Shown here in pieces: positions 1 through 11,448 of a stretch of 64,000 nt of DNA; the first letter of the stretch is position 1, and every line of letters begins with the position of its first letter. A model generated the notes under the pieces. The model saw only the letters and a list, made by a program, of their open reading frames with translations. It made no database searches and was not told the DNA's origin. The translations under genes were made by a program, and so were the position numbers. This DNA comes from Tilletia caries (taxonomy: Eukaryota > Basidiomycota > Exobasidiomycetes > Tilletiales > Tilletiaceae), in the NCBI GenBank assembly GCA_032718865.1, contig JALUTQ010000035.1, forward strand, positions 1,054,001 through 1,118,000, in the 5' to 3' direction.

Positions 1-2399
1 ATGACTGAAGAAAGGTGGGACGTAGACACGACGAGGGGGGTCAGAAGCAGTACAAAGGCCTCAAAGAAACTCACATCGCGAGAAACACTCACAGTCTTAC
101 GCTCATAGAGCAAACTGAGCCAATTCAACCCCGCCAACTGATAATTCTTCAACACAACCCCAGGAGCCATCCCAGCCGGCTGCTCGCTCAACCACGCCTT
201 CCGCTTCCCATCCGACACAGCCGACCGTTGCGGTTGTTGTTGTTCAGAGGCTGATGGTGACGCTGGGCCGCCACTGCCGTTCCCCTCTTCTCTATCCGCC
301 ACGCCCGCCGACACAGGCACAGGCGTCTGCGCCTTCACCGACCCCGACCTCGACGCCGACCCGGACCCGGACCCAGAAGGAAGCGGCGTCCCGGCCCTCG
401 ACCCCGCCGCCGTCGCAGCCCCGCCACCAATCTGATGCAAATACTCCGGATCCCAATCCGCCATCGCATCCTGCAACATCCTCCCCACCTTCTCACACTT
501 CGCCAAGATGGTGTCCACCTCGTGATAGCCCGCCATGAGCTCGATACAGTTGTGGAACAGACGCGGGGTGACTCCCTTCACCTTCTTGTCGCCCAGACGC
601 GCGTTGACGTCGGCCACGTTCTTGAAAGGTCGCATGGATACGATACCAGCCGCTTGGGCTGCGTTGCATCCAATCGTATCCAGGAGGGCCGTCTCGTCGC
701 ATGAATTGAACCACTCGAGTGCTGTGCGTTCTTGCATCGCCTCGCGCTCCGCTTCGTCCATCCCGCTCCCAACATCATCCGCATCCTCAAGAGCGGCCAT
801 CTCCTCTTCCTCCGCTTTACGTCTCGCCTTGGCCAGCTTCTTCGCTTCTTGCGCCCTGGCACGCTCGGCTTCTTCGGCAGCCCGTCGTGCCTGCAGCGCC
901 GAAGCGGCCAGCGAGTTGTTGGTCGGGATCGATGGAGGTCGACTGGAACCTGCTGGCCTTGAGGAAGGAATGCTTGGCGGAGTCGGTAGCTCTTGTGACG
1001 AATTGGCAGATGAGCCCCGATCCGAGAGCTCTCGCAGCGCGGCGGCGCGTACCGCGGGTGGAATATCCTCCGCGCGTACGGGTGTAAAGGGCGGTTGATA
1101 GCCTGGCGGTGGTGCGAACACAGAGGGAGAGCCAGACGAACTTGACGCGTCTTTCTTCGCTCCACCAAGGATAATCGCACCTCGCGGAATCGGTCTCTTG
1201 CCCCCCACCGACTGTTTCGGTGCAGCCTGCGAAGGCACGACCGGACCTCCATTCTTACTACCCGACGTACCATTCGCCTTGATCAGCGCCGGCTTCGGCG
1301 CCGCGCTCTCCGGCTTGACACTGTTCAGCCACTCCATTGCCGCCGCCACGTTCCAATCCGAGCGCCGCAGAGCCTCGATGCAATGGTCGAGCGAGCGATC
1401 GGGCCAGAGCGACTGTAACCTCCGCGCGCGCGTGCGCTCCACCTCCGGGTTCACCCTAGGCTCGGGAGGCAGCTTGGATGACGACGCAGAGTCTTCGTTT
1501 CGTGCAGCTGCGAAGGCGTCGGCCAAGCTCGGTGAGGGCTCGAGAGCGGGAGCGGGAGCGGGAACAGGAGGAGACGGCTTCGTTGGTGGAGGAGATGGTT
1601 TTGCTTCCTTTTGTGCTGGTGCCGGCTCGACGACGGGGGCAGGTGCAGACACTTGCTGTTCTCCCTCATCAATCTCGCTGCCTTCAGCATCAGCATCAGA
1701 CAGCGAGCTGAGTGACGAGACAGGGGAGACATCCCGGGACTTGGCCTGGAGAGCCACGCTCGGCTCCTCCTCCTTTTCCACCCCCTTCTGCCGCTTGGTC
1801 GTCTCCTTCCCATCAGCGGATGCTTTCCTCTTCCGATCTACCTTCCCTTCCTTCTCTCCTGTTGTCGATTCCGATTCCGCGTTCGCCCCGACACTGACGG
1901 CGGTACTCCCACTCGGCTGCGGAGTCAACCTCGACGAAGCCGACGGGGCAGGCGACCCCGTAGCCGACGCGACCTGATCGCGCACCTTCTTCGCCGCGCG
2001 GATCTGGGCCAGCTGAGAAGCGCGCACCTCCTTTGCGCTCTTCTGCGTCAGCACGGGCGACGACTGTGGGTCGGTTACCGAGGTCGAAGCTGGCGAGGAC
2101 GAGATGGTGTGATTGGGGTCCTTGATGGGAGACGAGAGCGAGTGGGAGGGATCATCATCATCATAATCGGCATCCCTGGCGCGTTCCTTCTTGTCTTCCG
2201 CAGCAGCCTCCCTGTCTGCCGCCTCGTCCTCGTCCTCATCGATGGAGTCGAGCGTGCAGTCGCCATCCATGTCGACGTCATGCTGCTTGAGGGATTGGTT
2301 GGGGGTCTCGTCAGCTGGGCTGGTGAGCAGAGCTGGAGACGAGAAGGTGTCGTCGTTGCCGGCTCGGAGGAAAGGATGCCTCATGGGTGTTGTAGGCAT
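1..2399 (-). CDS. FUN30: Fun30/SMARCAD1-type SNF2 chromatin remodeler (partial, C-terminal part beyond left edge)
   Basis: Start ATG is at 2399. The first coding exon runs 2399 to 93 (769 codons), then an 88-nt intron (92 to 5, GTGAGTG donor, TTCAG acceptor), and the next exon starts at 4 and leaves the window. The N-terminal half is low-complexity, acidic and Ser/Pro-rich. A CUE-like ubiquitin-binding helix bundle lies near residues 318-358 (LQSLWPDRSLDHCIEAL, then AAAMEWL). A Lys/Glu-rich coiled segment follows, then a conserved pre-ATPase block near residues 570-640 (DTIGCNAAQAAGIV, RPFKNVADVNARLG). The last seen exon ends in the first SNF2 motif (KNYQLAGLNWLSLLYERKT), and the next exon would continue into the Walker A loop. 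The order CUE, linker, SNF2 is that of Fun30/SMARCAD1, which slides or exchanges nucleosomes in silencing and DNA end resection. Only the catalytic part is missing from view. Confidence 0.85.
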   Translation of the reverse strand, partial: MPTTPMRHPFLRAGNDDTFSSPALLTSPADETPNQSLKQHDVDMDGDCTLDSIDEDEDEAADREAAAEDKKERARDADYDDDDPSHSLSSPIKDPNHTISSSPASTSVTDPQSSPVLTQKSAKEVRASQLAQIRAAKKVRDQVASATGSPAPSASSRLTPQPSGSTAVSVGANAESESTTGEKEGKVDRKRKASADGKETTKRQKGVEKEEEPSVALQAKSRDVSPVSSLSSLSDADAEGSEIDEGEQQVSAPAPVVEPAPAQKEAKPSPPPTKPSPPVPAPAPALEPSPSLADAFAAARNEDSASSSKLPPEPRVNPEVERTRARRLQSLWPDRSLDHCIEALRRSDWNVAAAMEWLNSVKPESAAPKPALIKANGTSGSKNGGPVVPSQAAPKQSVGGKRPIPRGAIILGGAKKDASSSSGSPSVFAPPPGYQPPFTPVRAEDIPPAVRAAALRELSDRGSSANSSQELPTPPSIPSSRPAGSSRPPSIPTNNSLAASALQARRAAEEAERARAQEAKKLAKARRKAEEEEMAALEDADDVGSGMDEAEREAMQERTALEWFNSCDETALLDTIGCNAAQAAGIVSMRPFKNVADVNARLGDKKVKGVTPRLFHNCIELMAGYHEVDTILAKCEKVGRMLQDAMADWDPEYLHQIGGGAATAAGSRAGTPLPSGSGSGSASRSGSVKAQTPVPVSAGVADREEGNGSGGPASPSASEQQQPQRSAVSDGKRKAWLSEQPAGMAPGVVLKNYQLAGLNWLSLLYERKTVSVSRDVSFFEAFVLLLTPLVVSTSHLSSV

Positions 2400-3236
2400 G
2401 ATGGCGGGCGGCGGCGCGTAGGGCAGATGTCTTTACAAGAATGAGCGGGCGAGACTGGGAAGCGCAAATATCGATCTCAACTGGGGCCTGCTCTCAGATC
2501 TTGGAATACATATGAGACCCAGGCGTTGTTACAGCACCGTCGTCAGCGGGAAGACTTCGGGGCCGTATCAAAGGTCGCGCACGGAGTCAAGGTCCTTGCT
2601 CGTTGTCTTGCGTTTGCTGCTCGGATCGTCTTCTTGTTCCTGGGTGTTGGTATGTTGTGTTGATGGGTGTCATGCGCGAAGATCGGAACGTATGTATCTC
2701 TCCCCCTTGTTCTCCCTTCTTTTTCCCCTGTCACCGAACCTCAACTCGAGTCAGCAGCGTCAGCAGTTCGCCGAGCAAAGGGGACCATGGAAGGGGAGGG
2801 TCTGGATCTGCTTGGAATTATTACTACAAGCTGTAGAAGGGGAGCAATCGAATGCCGACGGCATAGAAGAGGAAGGGGGAGGACCACCGACAGGAGGAAA
2901 GCGACAGGGAGAGAGAGAGAAGAAAAAAACAGCCCAGCTGCCATGGGTTACCAGAGGAGCGTGTATGCCGAGAGAGATAGAGAGAGTGTGGGTGATGTGT
3001 GATGTGGGTGAGAGAAGCAACCTGCAAAAATGAAGAAGGGAAGAAACCCGGACTGGAAGTGAAAGGTGAGGGGACCTTGTATGTAGATGGGGGGCGGCCT
3101 TCATTCGCTCGATCGTTTCGGACAGAGGCAGAGGGTACAGAGAGAAAAATGTCTCGTCGTCCGTAAGGCCGAAAGGGCGGCCCAAAACGCGTCGTCGGAG
3201 GGAAAAGCTCGAGCAACCCACCAAGCTGGCGTGGGG
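2400..3236. other. Intergenic: promoter side of the Fun30 gene and 3' end of the kinase gene
   Basis: I see no gene here. The stretch holds purine runs (GAGAGAGAGA near 2910 and 2980) and CT-rich blocks on the minus strand, which fit a fungal promoter and 5' UTR for the minus-strand gene starting at 2399. Short open frames on both strands are Arg/Ser-rich and lack family motifs. Confidence 0.5.
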
Positions 3237-5129
3237 TTAGCTCGCCACAGTGGTCACGATCGCGTGCCTGTGGTCCGGAGCGACATTGTTCTCGCACACC
3301 GTCACCTTCTGCAACCAGGGATCCCGCACGACCTCGTCTATTTGCCACCGCCCCGCTGGATCTGGACACAGCATCTTCTTGAGGACTGTGCAGAACAAAG
3401 AGAGAGAGAGAGAGCTCCAAATGTTAAAAACTTGGTAGTATCTGCGCTGGTGAGGATCGCTCATACTCACGCGGGCGACAATCTCTAGGTGAGAGATTGG
3501 AAAGCGGCGAAGGGGCGGGCGAGGCGTTGTACTGATGCACAAACTCCTTAAACGTCGGATCTGACATTTTGGCCACCCGCCATGGCACTGCAAAGAGACA
3601 AAAGCTAATCAGTACCGGGTACGCAGAGCAAAAACAGTTTCCAGAGCAACTTACATTCTTGAAACTGCATGCAGTAAAAGACCACGCCAGCCGCCCAGAC
3701 GTCAACTAATCTCGCATCGTATTCTGAAGGCCCGGGGGAAAATGACAGTCATGTCAGCTTTTCAATCGGATTCGCGTCACTGGAAACCAAAAAAAAAGGA
3801 TTTCGACTCACCCTTCTGCTCGAACTGCTCGGGAGCTATGTACGGCTCCGAGCCGCAAAGACCCTTAGAGTAATGCGTGTTCTTCTCCCAACACATCCTG
3901 AACACATCGCTGACCCCAAAGTCGGTAATCTTGACATGTCCAAACGCATCCAAGAGCAGATTCTCCGGCTTGATATCCCGATGCGCGACTCCCATCGAGT
4001 GCAGGTAGGCGATCCCGTTCACGAGCTGCTTGAAACAGCACTCGACCTCGCCCTGGCTCATGCCGCCTCGCTTGATGGCCGCGTAGAGATCGCCGCCGGG
4101 GCAGTACTCCATCACTTCGCACCAATGCCGGTTTTCGTCTTGCACGAGGTCAACGGTCTCGACGACGTTCATGTGGTGCAAGGTCGACGAGATGCAGAAT
4201 TCGGACGTGAGCTTCTTGACGTAGTCCTTCTCCGACTCGTTTTTTCTTCTTTTTCTGAACTCCTGTTTGTTGCAAAACAGAGAGAAAGAGAGGAAGGGGG
4301 AGAAAGAGAGTGAGCAAGGAGTGTAGAACTGCCTTCGTGGTCACAGAAAAGGCAGAAAACGACGTACCTTAACCGCATATAGTCTCTCTGTACTCCGATC
4401 CCACTTGTGTGCCAGACGGACGACAGCAGTCGCGCCCTTTCCAATCGCCGCCTTCTCGCATACACCGTACTTCTTCAACAGACTGGCCTCTCCACCCGAT
4501 TGGCTGCCGACGCGCGAGCGGGACGCACCCCCATCCTCACCGGTGACCGATCCCTTCTTGGAGCTCTTGCCACTTTTCCCTCCGTCCGACTTGCCGCCAT
4601 GGGAAGCTGTCGATCCACGCCGACTGAGCTTGGGCGCGGAGTTGAGGAGTATGTCCCGTAGCGTGGAAGAGGCGACGGACTTGGTGTCCTCCCTGTCGTC
4701 TCCCGCATTGGACTCCTTCTTCTTATCCTTCTTGTCCTTCTTCTCGCCTTTGGAACTGCCACCGCCGAAGAAGCGGTTGCCCATCACAGTGGAGGCGAAC
4801 CCCGTGCCACCAGATGAGGAGGCGGCCGCTTTGGCCTCCCAGTCGCGAAGGGCAGCGGCGGTGAGACGATTGGTGCTTTCTGTGGTGGTGGTCGAAGTGC
4901 TGCTATTTGATGTGGTGGCGGCCGGGGAGGGAGAGGCCATGCTGGGGCCGAGGTTCATTGCTTTTACAGCGCGAGTGAGGAGACTTGCCTCTGACATGGG
5001 GGAGGCAGGCGGTGTGGACGCCTGTGTGGACGGAGATGCAGTGGCCGATGCGGCCCAAGCGGACGCTGAGGCCGATGCTGAGGTCTGATTCGAATTGTTC
5101 GACGTCGACGGCATGACCGGCGATGTCAT
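3237..5129 (-). CDS. HAL4: Hal4/Sat4-like Ser/Thr protein kinase
   Basis: Five exons join in frame: 5129-4368, 4262-3812, 3723-3655, 3587-3471 and 3385-3237, giving 515 residues. Residues 1 to about 215 are Ser/Thr/Ala-rich with a basic KKDKKDKKK patch, the usual disordered tail of fungal Npr1/Hal-type kinases. The kinase domain starts near residue 219 with a glycine loop (AIGKGATAVVRLAHKW). It contains the catalytic loop HRDIKPEN, the DFG metal-binding motif (KITDFGVSDVF), the activation-segment PEQF motif and the segment KNTHYSKGLCGSEPYIAPE, typical of the Hal4/Sat4 group. In yeast these kinases stabilise nutrient and K+ transporters such as Trk1 at the plasma membrane. A second in-frame ATG at 5114 has a better -3 base and could be the real start. 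The fungal Hal4/Hal5/Npr1 paralogues are hard to separate by eye. Confidence 0.88.
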
Positions 5130-6568
5130 GGGGGGCGACGGAGTGGGGGGGTATCGTATGGGTAGGGTGATGCGGTGATGGGCTGAGTGTGGGAAGACGT
5201 GAGTTCGGATGAAGATGGTGGTTGAGCAGAAGCAGAGGAAGCGAAGGGGAGACGGGGATGTTTGGGTCCTTGTCCTGTGTCCACCCCGTAGGACGGAGGC
5301 AGGCCTGGGATGGGGAGCGGACTGATGAGAGGCAGGATGGATTCTGCCCTTTGCCCATGGCATGGTATGCGACCGACGGCCCAAAAATACTCGTATGTAC
5401 AGCACACAAACAGTAAGGGGTTTCGTCAGAGGTGTGCATTCATACATGTTCTTCATTTTGGTCATTGAAATGTGCAGTTTTGACCGCTCCAAATGAAGAC
5501 CCCGTGCGCGACCCTTCACCGAGTGTCAAGAAAATAAGAAGGAGAATGAATTGAAATGAGGTGTGCCAGAATGTACATGGACCAAAACGCGGCCTCGAAG
5601 CGCGTTTTGGCTCACGAACATTCTGGCACATCGCTCATTGAGGAATCACCGAAACGCCGGATGTTCGATCAAAGTTTCGAGCAGCGAAATGAGCCAGAAT
5701 GTTCGAGCACGCATGCTCACCGCACTGACGAAACCCCCTAGTAGCACCACACGCCCCACACTGCCTTGCTCCCGTTCCCGCCTTTCCCCCTTTGGGCTTT
5801 GTTGTGGCCCCCCTCCCGTCCCCAAAAATCGCACACAACAAGCTGCTGCCAGGAAGCGAGCACAACCCGGCGTCCCAGGCCCCAGCCACCCACAGCCTGT
5901 ATGTACTCACACTCACAGCCTCTGTGTCAAGCTTCGAGCCTCGAGCCTCGAGCGCTCGAGCAGCGGCGACTGGTGAGAGCTTCGTGCAAAAGCCAAATCC
6001 GAAAGGTATTCTCAAAATGCGCTTTCCTCCCGTTCCGCAACGCCTCCAACCTCCCCCTCCACAAGCTCCACCGCCTGATGGGCAGCGGGCGACGAATAAA
6101 GATCCTCGCCATCGTCGCCAGCATACCTCGTCAAGCGGCGAGCCCGCCAGAGTCTGGAATCTGGACACCGCTCTGAAGCGGAGGCAAAGCAAGGGCCCAT
6201 TCATTTGTCCTCGGTGTCAGATTTTAATTGATCGTGTCGTGTGACAGCTGCCTGCGTCCACGTGACTGCACCAGAAACCCATCTCGTGTGAGATGTGAGG
6301 GCCGGGGTCGATTGGCGACAGCGGCGGCAAGAAGGACATCCGCCTCTTGAGCTGCCATCCAGGTGAGCAGCAGCAGCAGGCAAGAGGATGTATGTGCGTA
6401 TGTATGGGTCAGATTTTTCAAAAAGGATACAAGACATGAACGAAAAAAGAAGAAGGCAGTCCCTGGGGTAGGGGGACTTGCTGCAAGTGTGATAGCGAGG
6501 CCACCCCTTCGCTCCTTTTTTTGATGTCGCGCCAGGCACGGAGGTGGCGGCCTTTGGGCTCCCCCGGT
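5130..6568. other. Intergenic region between the kinase and ChAPs genes
   Basis: This 1.4-kb gap lies upstream of the kinase start and downstream of the ChAPs stop, both on the minus strand. Several open frames of 60-190 codons cross it, but none shows a family motif, codon coherence or a plausible splice partner. The one clear structure is the nested inverted repeat at 5562-5630, listed separately. Confidence 0.4.
5562..5630. repeat. Nested perfect inverted repeat (hairpin)
   Basis: Outer arms TGTGCCAGAATGT (5562-5574) and ACATTCTGGCACA (5618-5630) are perfect complements. Inside them CCAAAACGCG (5582-5591) and CGCGTTTTGG (5601-5610) are a second perfect pair around a 9-nt loop. A further copy of GCCAGAATGTTCG lies at about 5694-5706. 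The layout could be a degraded palindromic element or a cruciform-type regulatory site. Confidence 0.8.
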
Positions 6569-9500
6569 TCAGAAGTTGAAGCCTGGGACGCCGAATGTTT
6601 GCGCGTAGGCGAAGTACTGCGTTTTCGAAGGGAGAAGGTGTTTGGGAGGGAGAGTCAGTCAACAGGGTCGGACTGCGAGAAGCGTAGAGGTTTCTCCAAA
6701 GGGCGAACTCACATTTTGCACTGAAGCAGGGCCGAGGAGAAGGGGGAGAGGAAAAAGTACATCATCAGCATGGCACGTCCTGCTCTTGTGTTTTTCATGT
6801 TCGAACCCTCGTCATTCCTAGAGACTTACTCAGCTTCAGGATCGGCTGGGGCGGCGCCATCGACACAAGGGTGTACGATACCTTCGCCAACCCCTCCGTG
6901 CGAATCAACTTGAAGAGGTTGTGCGCCACAGCGCCCGGGAACTGGCAAAAGATAAAAAGTGGCAAGGGTCAGCAATTGCCAAGCTACTGAGGGAGCTACA
7001 ATCTCCCGCCGCTGAACGCGATGAGAAAGAGAGAGAGAGAGAAAAGAACGTACCGAACCCTCCAAGTACCACCGATGATGATACGCCGTCAACCGAATCG
7101 CCGTCCAAAGCGAGCGCTGCACATCCTTCGCGTCCGTATAAATCTCCAATAACCGAAGCAACGCCTTCGCGCTGAACTTCGTCTCCACACACCGCTGGAA
7201 CGCATCCCGCGCCTCGACGCTGTGGTGCAGCCGCAGCGCAAGCTCGCCAAGGATCTCCCACTCCGTGCCCGTCTTGCGGTAGGCCAGATTTTGGGAACGG
7301 TAGTGCGCAACTTCGGCTCGCCAGATCGTGTATACGCGCAAGTCCTGGGGGAGGCAAGATGGATCCGGCACGAACAATCAATGGATCAGCAGGTGTTCGA
7401 CAGGGTCTGACCCACCCGGCCCTACCGGAGACAAAAAGAAGGCAGATGACTCACCTCGTACAGCACCATGAACAGATTGTCCAGCCAGCGCTCACACAAC
7501 CGCTTATTCGCAAACGCCAACCCAACAGCAGGCGCCGACGAGCCATTACCCTGCGCACTCCCCTGTCGCTGTAAATTCTGCCCGCCCGCCTCCGCCACAG
7601 TCGCGACCTGATGAAGTTGCGCCTGAATCTGTTCCGCACCCTGCGTCCCGCTCGCCTGCGCGTCTACCGATCCGCCCACACCGGCGGGCGCCCCGGTTGC
7701 CGGCCCGCTCAAGCCAGGCCCGGAAGCAGACGAGGAGTCCACACGCTCGTGCCGGCCTTCGACCTGTACCAACGGCGGCTTCTCCAACGGCGGCGCCTCT
7801 ACCTCCACCTTCATCTGCGGCACCACATCCTTCGCTTCTGCCTCCTCGGCCTCAGTTTGCTGATCCTTGGCAATAGCAGCAGCAGCCTCCGCCTCGGCCT
7901 TCATGAATGTCTCCAACTCAAGCTTCTCGCGCTCGTGGTCGCTCTCCGTCGAGATCTTGATCGTCGGTATGCTCTGTGCCGATCCGTTCGCGCCCAGGGC
8001 GGAGATGCCCAAGTGGGTCAACTTGTCGTTGACCGCGCTAACACCGTCACCGCCGACGACGGTCGAATTCGTTTGCGTCGAGGAGGGAGCGCCGGTGAAT
8101 CGCTGGCCAGCCAGCGGAGGTGATCCAGCGGCGGAAGACTCGGGCGACGACACGGGACTACCAAGCTCCTCTCCGTTGTCCTTCATCTCATTCTCATACC
8201 GGGTCCGAGTTTCTTCCCGTTCGCGCCGTTGCTGCTCAGGATCGGGCTGAGAAGGCGGCACAGGCACGCCATTGGATGCAGGACCCGCGGAGCCATTGGC
8301 AATGCTTGTGTCTCCGTCCGTGCTTTTGATTGTAGTGTCTCCATCTTCTCCAGGTTGCGCTGGCGCTGGAGCGCCCGCCTTTTGCATCCTGTATTCCTCC
8401 TCCATGACAAAGACGGCGGACCGACACTTGAGAAGCTCGTCCCACCCGATGGAGCTGACGAGACGCGTCAAGAGCGCGTAGGCCTTGGCGAACGTGCCTC
8501 TCAGTGCTGGTGCAGGCAGACGCAAAAGTGCAACATCAGCCTGCATGGGGAAAGAGGAATGTGTTAGATAGCGTGAGCATGCGCCAAACGGCTCAGAAGC
8601 GATGTCGCCTACCTCGTTGTCCCGAGAGCTTTCTTCGTTTACGAGTCCACTGTCGGCGATGAAGCCTTTGATCGGCAAGTGACTTTTGCTCGGAGTAGGC
8701 ATGCGATGCAGATCCCGCTCGTTGTATGTGAACATCGGACAGGAGTTCAAGGTAAACAGGGCCTAGTGATTCGAATCTCGAAGGTCCGTCAGCTTTCGTC
8801 TTTTTGCAAGTGATGCATGATGAGTTCGTTCTCCACTCACAGAGTCCCACTCTTCCAAGTCGATATAGAGCTCCGTCAGCTTTGCCCATGTAACAAACTC
8901 GCTCGGGGCCGAGTTTACAGCCTGCTTAGCGAGCTTAAGTGCCCACTCCGTCTTTCCCTTCGTAGAGAGGAAGTCCGCCTGGACGTGGAGTAGCGCGTAA
9001 CTCAGCGGCTGGCCCGTTCCGCCAGGTGCGCCAAGCGGGAGCGGTAGTGTCGAACCGGTGGGCAAACGCGACTGTGCGATGGCGTGGTGCATGATCTGAA
9101 CAGCTTTGAGCTCCTCGTTCATCCCGATGTATGCCTTGGCAACGAGAGCAGCGACTTCTGGCTCCCGCGCGTACAGCTTTTCGAACAGGTTCACCGCGAT
9201 TTCGTACCGGAACGACTCGCCAAAGTATTTGAGAATGCCATTTGTGAGGTGATTGAAGACGACTGTGGCCACTTGGATCTCCGGATCTGAGCCCAGCTGC
9301 CATCCTGGGTGAGGGATAAATGTCAGGCTGTGAGTGTCTTACGTGGAACTTGGTCCGGGAGCGTGCGGGCTGTGGTCCATTGCGCACCTTTGAAAAAGAG
9401 ATTCTCGGCTGCTTGCAGGAAGCGATGTTCTGCTTCTGGGCTGGCAATAGGATCTAACTTGCGATATCCAGCCAGCCGGTAGTTGGCGTCGTCCGCGTAC

Positions 9501-10149
9501 AGGATAGATCGTAGAAGAGCAGAAAGGTACACCTCCTGCCAAATCTCTGGCGTGCACTCATGTCGCTCCCCGCGCAAGTCCACAACATAGGCATCCACCG
9601 AGCCCGGGATCCGCACTACGACGCGCACATCGACGCGCGAGAAGGCGTTAAAGCAGCAGTAAGCGCCCGACTTGAGCTTGTACTGCGACTTGTTCGAGAA
9701 GAATCCTGGATTTTGGTCGAGTTCGTAGGTGAGACTGTTGATGTATGCGGCCAGAGCAGCCGAGGAGGATGCGTCGACGCCGGAGACGTAGTGGTAGGAT
9801 CCAATGTCGCGGGCGCTGGACTTGGATGTTGTGACTTTGACAAAGTGGCAGAGGTCAGGGGGGCCGAGCTCGCGGAAGGTAGCTGAGGAGGAAGTGCGGA
9901 GGAAATAGATCATATGGAGGAGCAGAAGACGGCTGGATCAGCATGACACGCTGAAGAAAGTATACGCGCGCGCTTAAGCTAGAGGCTCACCAAGCGTCTC
10001 TGTGCGAGAGATGATGCTCTCTCCCACTTCGGTCTCGCTGGATGCGCACAGAAGACCGAATGTCAGTTCACGAGATCTTCTTGCGCTCGCTGGGGGGACG
10101 GGAACGCCGACACTCACAAGAATTCTGGCTGAGAGACGAAGGTCTCCAT
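6569..10149 (-). CDS. BCH1: Exomer ChAPs-family protein (Bch1/Bud7/Chs6-like cargo adaptor)
   Basis: Ten exons join in phase: 10149-10118, 10037-9991, 9882-9388, 9304-8841, 8762-8613, 8540-7455, 7344-7054, 6941-6830, 6720-6713 and 6616-6569, giving 910 residues. The start codon was chosen because METFVSQPEF reads through the first splice into conserved sequence. The N-terminus has the ChAPs signature (FRELGPPDLCHFVKV), followed by TPR-like helices (YEIAVNLFEKLY, AVQIMHHAI, WALKLAKQAVNSAPSEFVTWAKL) and the diagnostic NSCPMFTYNERDLHRMP block. The C-terminus (ETKFSAKALLRLLEIY, LKLMQNYFAYAQTFGV) is also conserved. ChAPs proteins bind Chs5 and Arf1 at the trans-Golgi and sort chitin synthase and other cargo to the cell surface. 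The family is usually near 700 residues; the extra length is a Ser/Ala/Glu-rich insert coded in exon 6. The ninth exon is only 8 nt. Which ChAPs paralogue it matches cannot be told by eye. Confidence 0.92.
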
Positions 10150-10569
10150 CTCCGACGAGGTCTGGACGAGTTGTGAGTGTGGTCAAGTGTGCTGGACGAA
10201 GGGGTCGTGCGTGTCGGTTCGAAGCGGGGACAGGGAATGTGGGAAACTTCCAACGAGGATTCGTACGGGAAGCGGGAAGGCCCAAGAAGCCGTCGTCTGT
10301 CGTCGAGGGAATCGGCAGTGGAGCTGGAAACAGAACTGACTGAGGCCGACGCTGTGTGTTGCTGGCAAGTCGATGGAAGCAAGGAAGTAATGAATGGCGA
10401 GTGAGTGATGGGTCTGCCTGAGGGAAGGCGTGGAAGATTGGTGCGACGTCGGGCAGGCCGAGACAGGCGACCGTGCGTGAGGCTCAGGACCACGGCCTCC
10501 ACCACCACTGTACTCACTCCTTCTTCCTGAGGGGCTCACCAACAACCAGGACAAGCCCCAATCAGGACA
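10150..10569. promoter_or_regulatory. Presumed promoter of the ChAPs gene
   Basis: A 420-nt stretch upstream of the ChAPs start. It reads CT/GA-rich on the two strands and has no open frame with recognisable motifs. No clear TATA box was seen. Confidence 0.3.
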
Positions 10570-11448
10570 TCATTCTTTGCCAGACGTCGAGAAGCCTGAA
10601 AGGGGCGCTGACAGTGCAGGCGTGTCCATCTACCAGGACAGTCACTCCCCCGCTCGATGCTTGGGTCGCTGATGTTCTCCGCTTCACTTCTCCTCCGTTC
10701 AGTTGCTCACCTTTGCCTCACTGCCGTCTCCAGTCTGAACAGGTCGTCTTTCCTCTTCCTTGTTCCCATCGCCTTCATCCCTCTCTTCGTCGAGGCCGCC
10801 CAGCAGACCGCGAAGCGCTGTCCGTCGGGGGTCAGATCTACTGTTCGCCGTCACAAGATATCCCATCAAGGCAAGCACAGAGAGCCCAAGAACGGAAGCG
10901 AGGTTCACCGGCCTGCAACATCTTCTCTCACCCCCAACGAACGATGGACTGGGCTCAGCGGTCGGTATAGGCTCATCCGGGCATGAGGGGAAGGGTCTTA
11001 CATTACAGCCTCTCAGCCATGCGACCCATTTTCACCACTCGTGCATTCGACAATCGTCCAGAAACGCGACGGTTGCTGAGGTGCTGTGACGTAACAAGGA
11101 GACAAGTAGACAGCAAAGAGGATCCTTGCTCGACGCCGAGCGTTGGACTCACTCTCCATACTGTGACATGCAGGAGCAGGACCCGTTGCTCGCCGTGCCG
11201 AGCCAGTAGTCGCCGAAGCTGTGCTGGTGAGCAATGATTACCCTTCCAAAGAGCGGATCTCTCACCTCGCCCGCCTGCTGGCCATGTCTGTCTCCGACTT
11301 CACGACGCTCTGTCTTCTGCACGAGGAGCGGGTCGCTCCCTGTCCTCACTGACTCCTCCCTGCGTCGACGCCATGTGGTCGCAGTGAGCCGGTTATCGGG
11401 TAATTGTTCGTGCCGGTAAAAAGTGTGGGGAAGGCGACCTCTGCACAA
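10570..11448 (-). CDS. Possible small single-pass membrane protein, unrecognised
   Basis: This is a tentative model. Exons 11448-11153, 11083-11036, 10912-10712 and 10629-10570 join in one open frame with GT/AG sites. One donor (GTGAAAA at 11035) is weak. The product has a Cys-containing segment (GTASNGSCSCMSQYG) followed by a hydrophobic stretch (NLASVLGLSVLALMGYLV) and a charged Asp/Glu/Lys tail, as in a small type I membrane protein. I recognise no family. The ATG at 11448 is simply the first in frame, and no convincing signal peptide follows it, so a 5' exon could be missing. The alternative is that the frame agreement is chance and this is only spacer between two divergent promoters. Confidence 0.3.

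Noticed and set aside
535..1977. Long Ser/Ala-rich open frames on the plus strand (535-1098, 1198-1977)
   Set aside because: They are antisense shadows of the Fun30 exon on minus, which shows CUE and SNF2 motifs.
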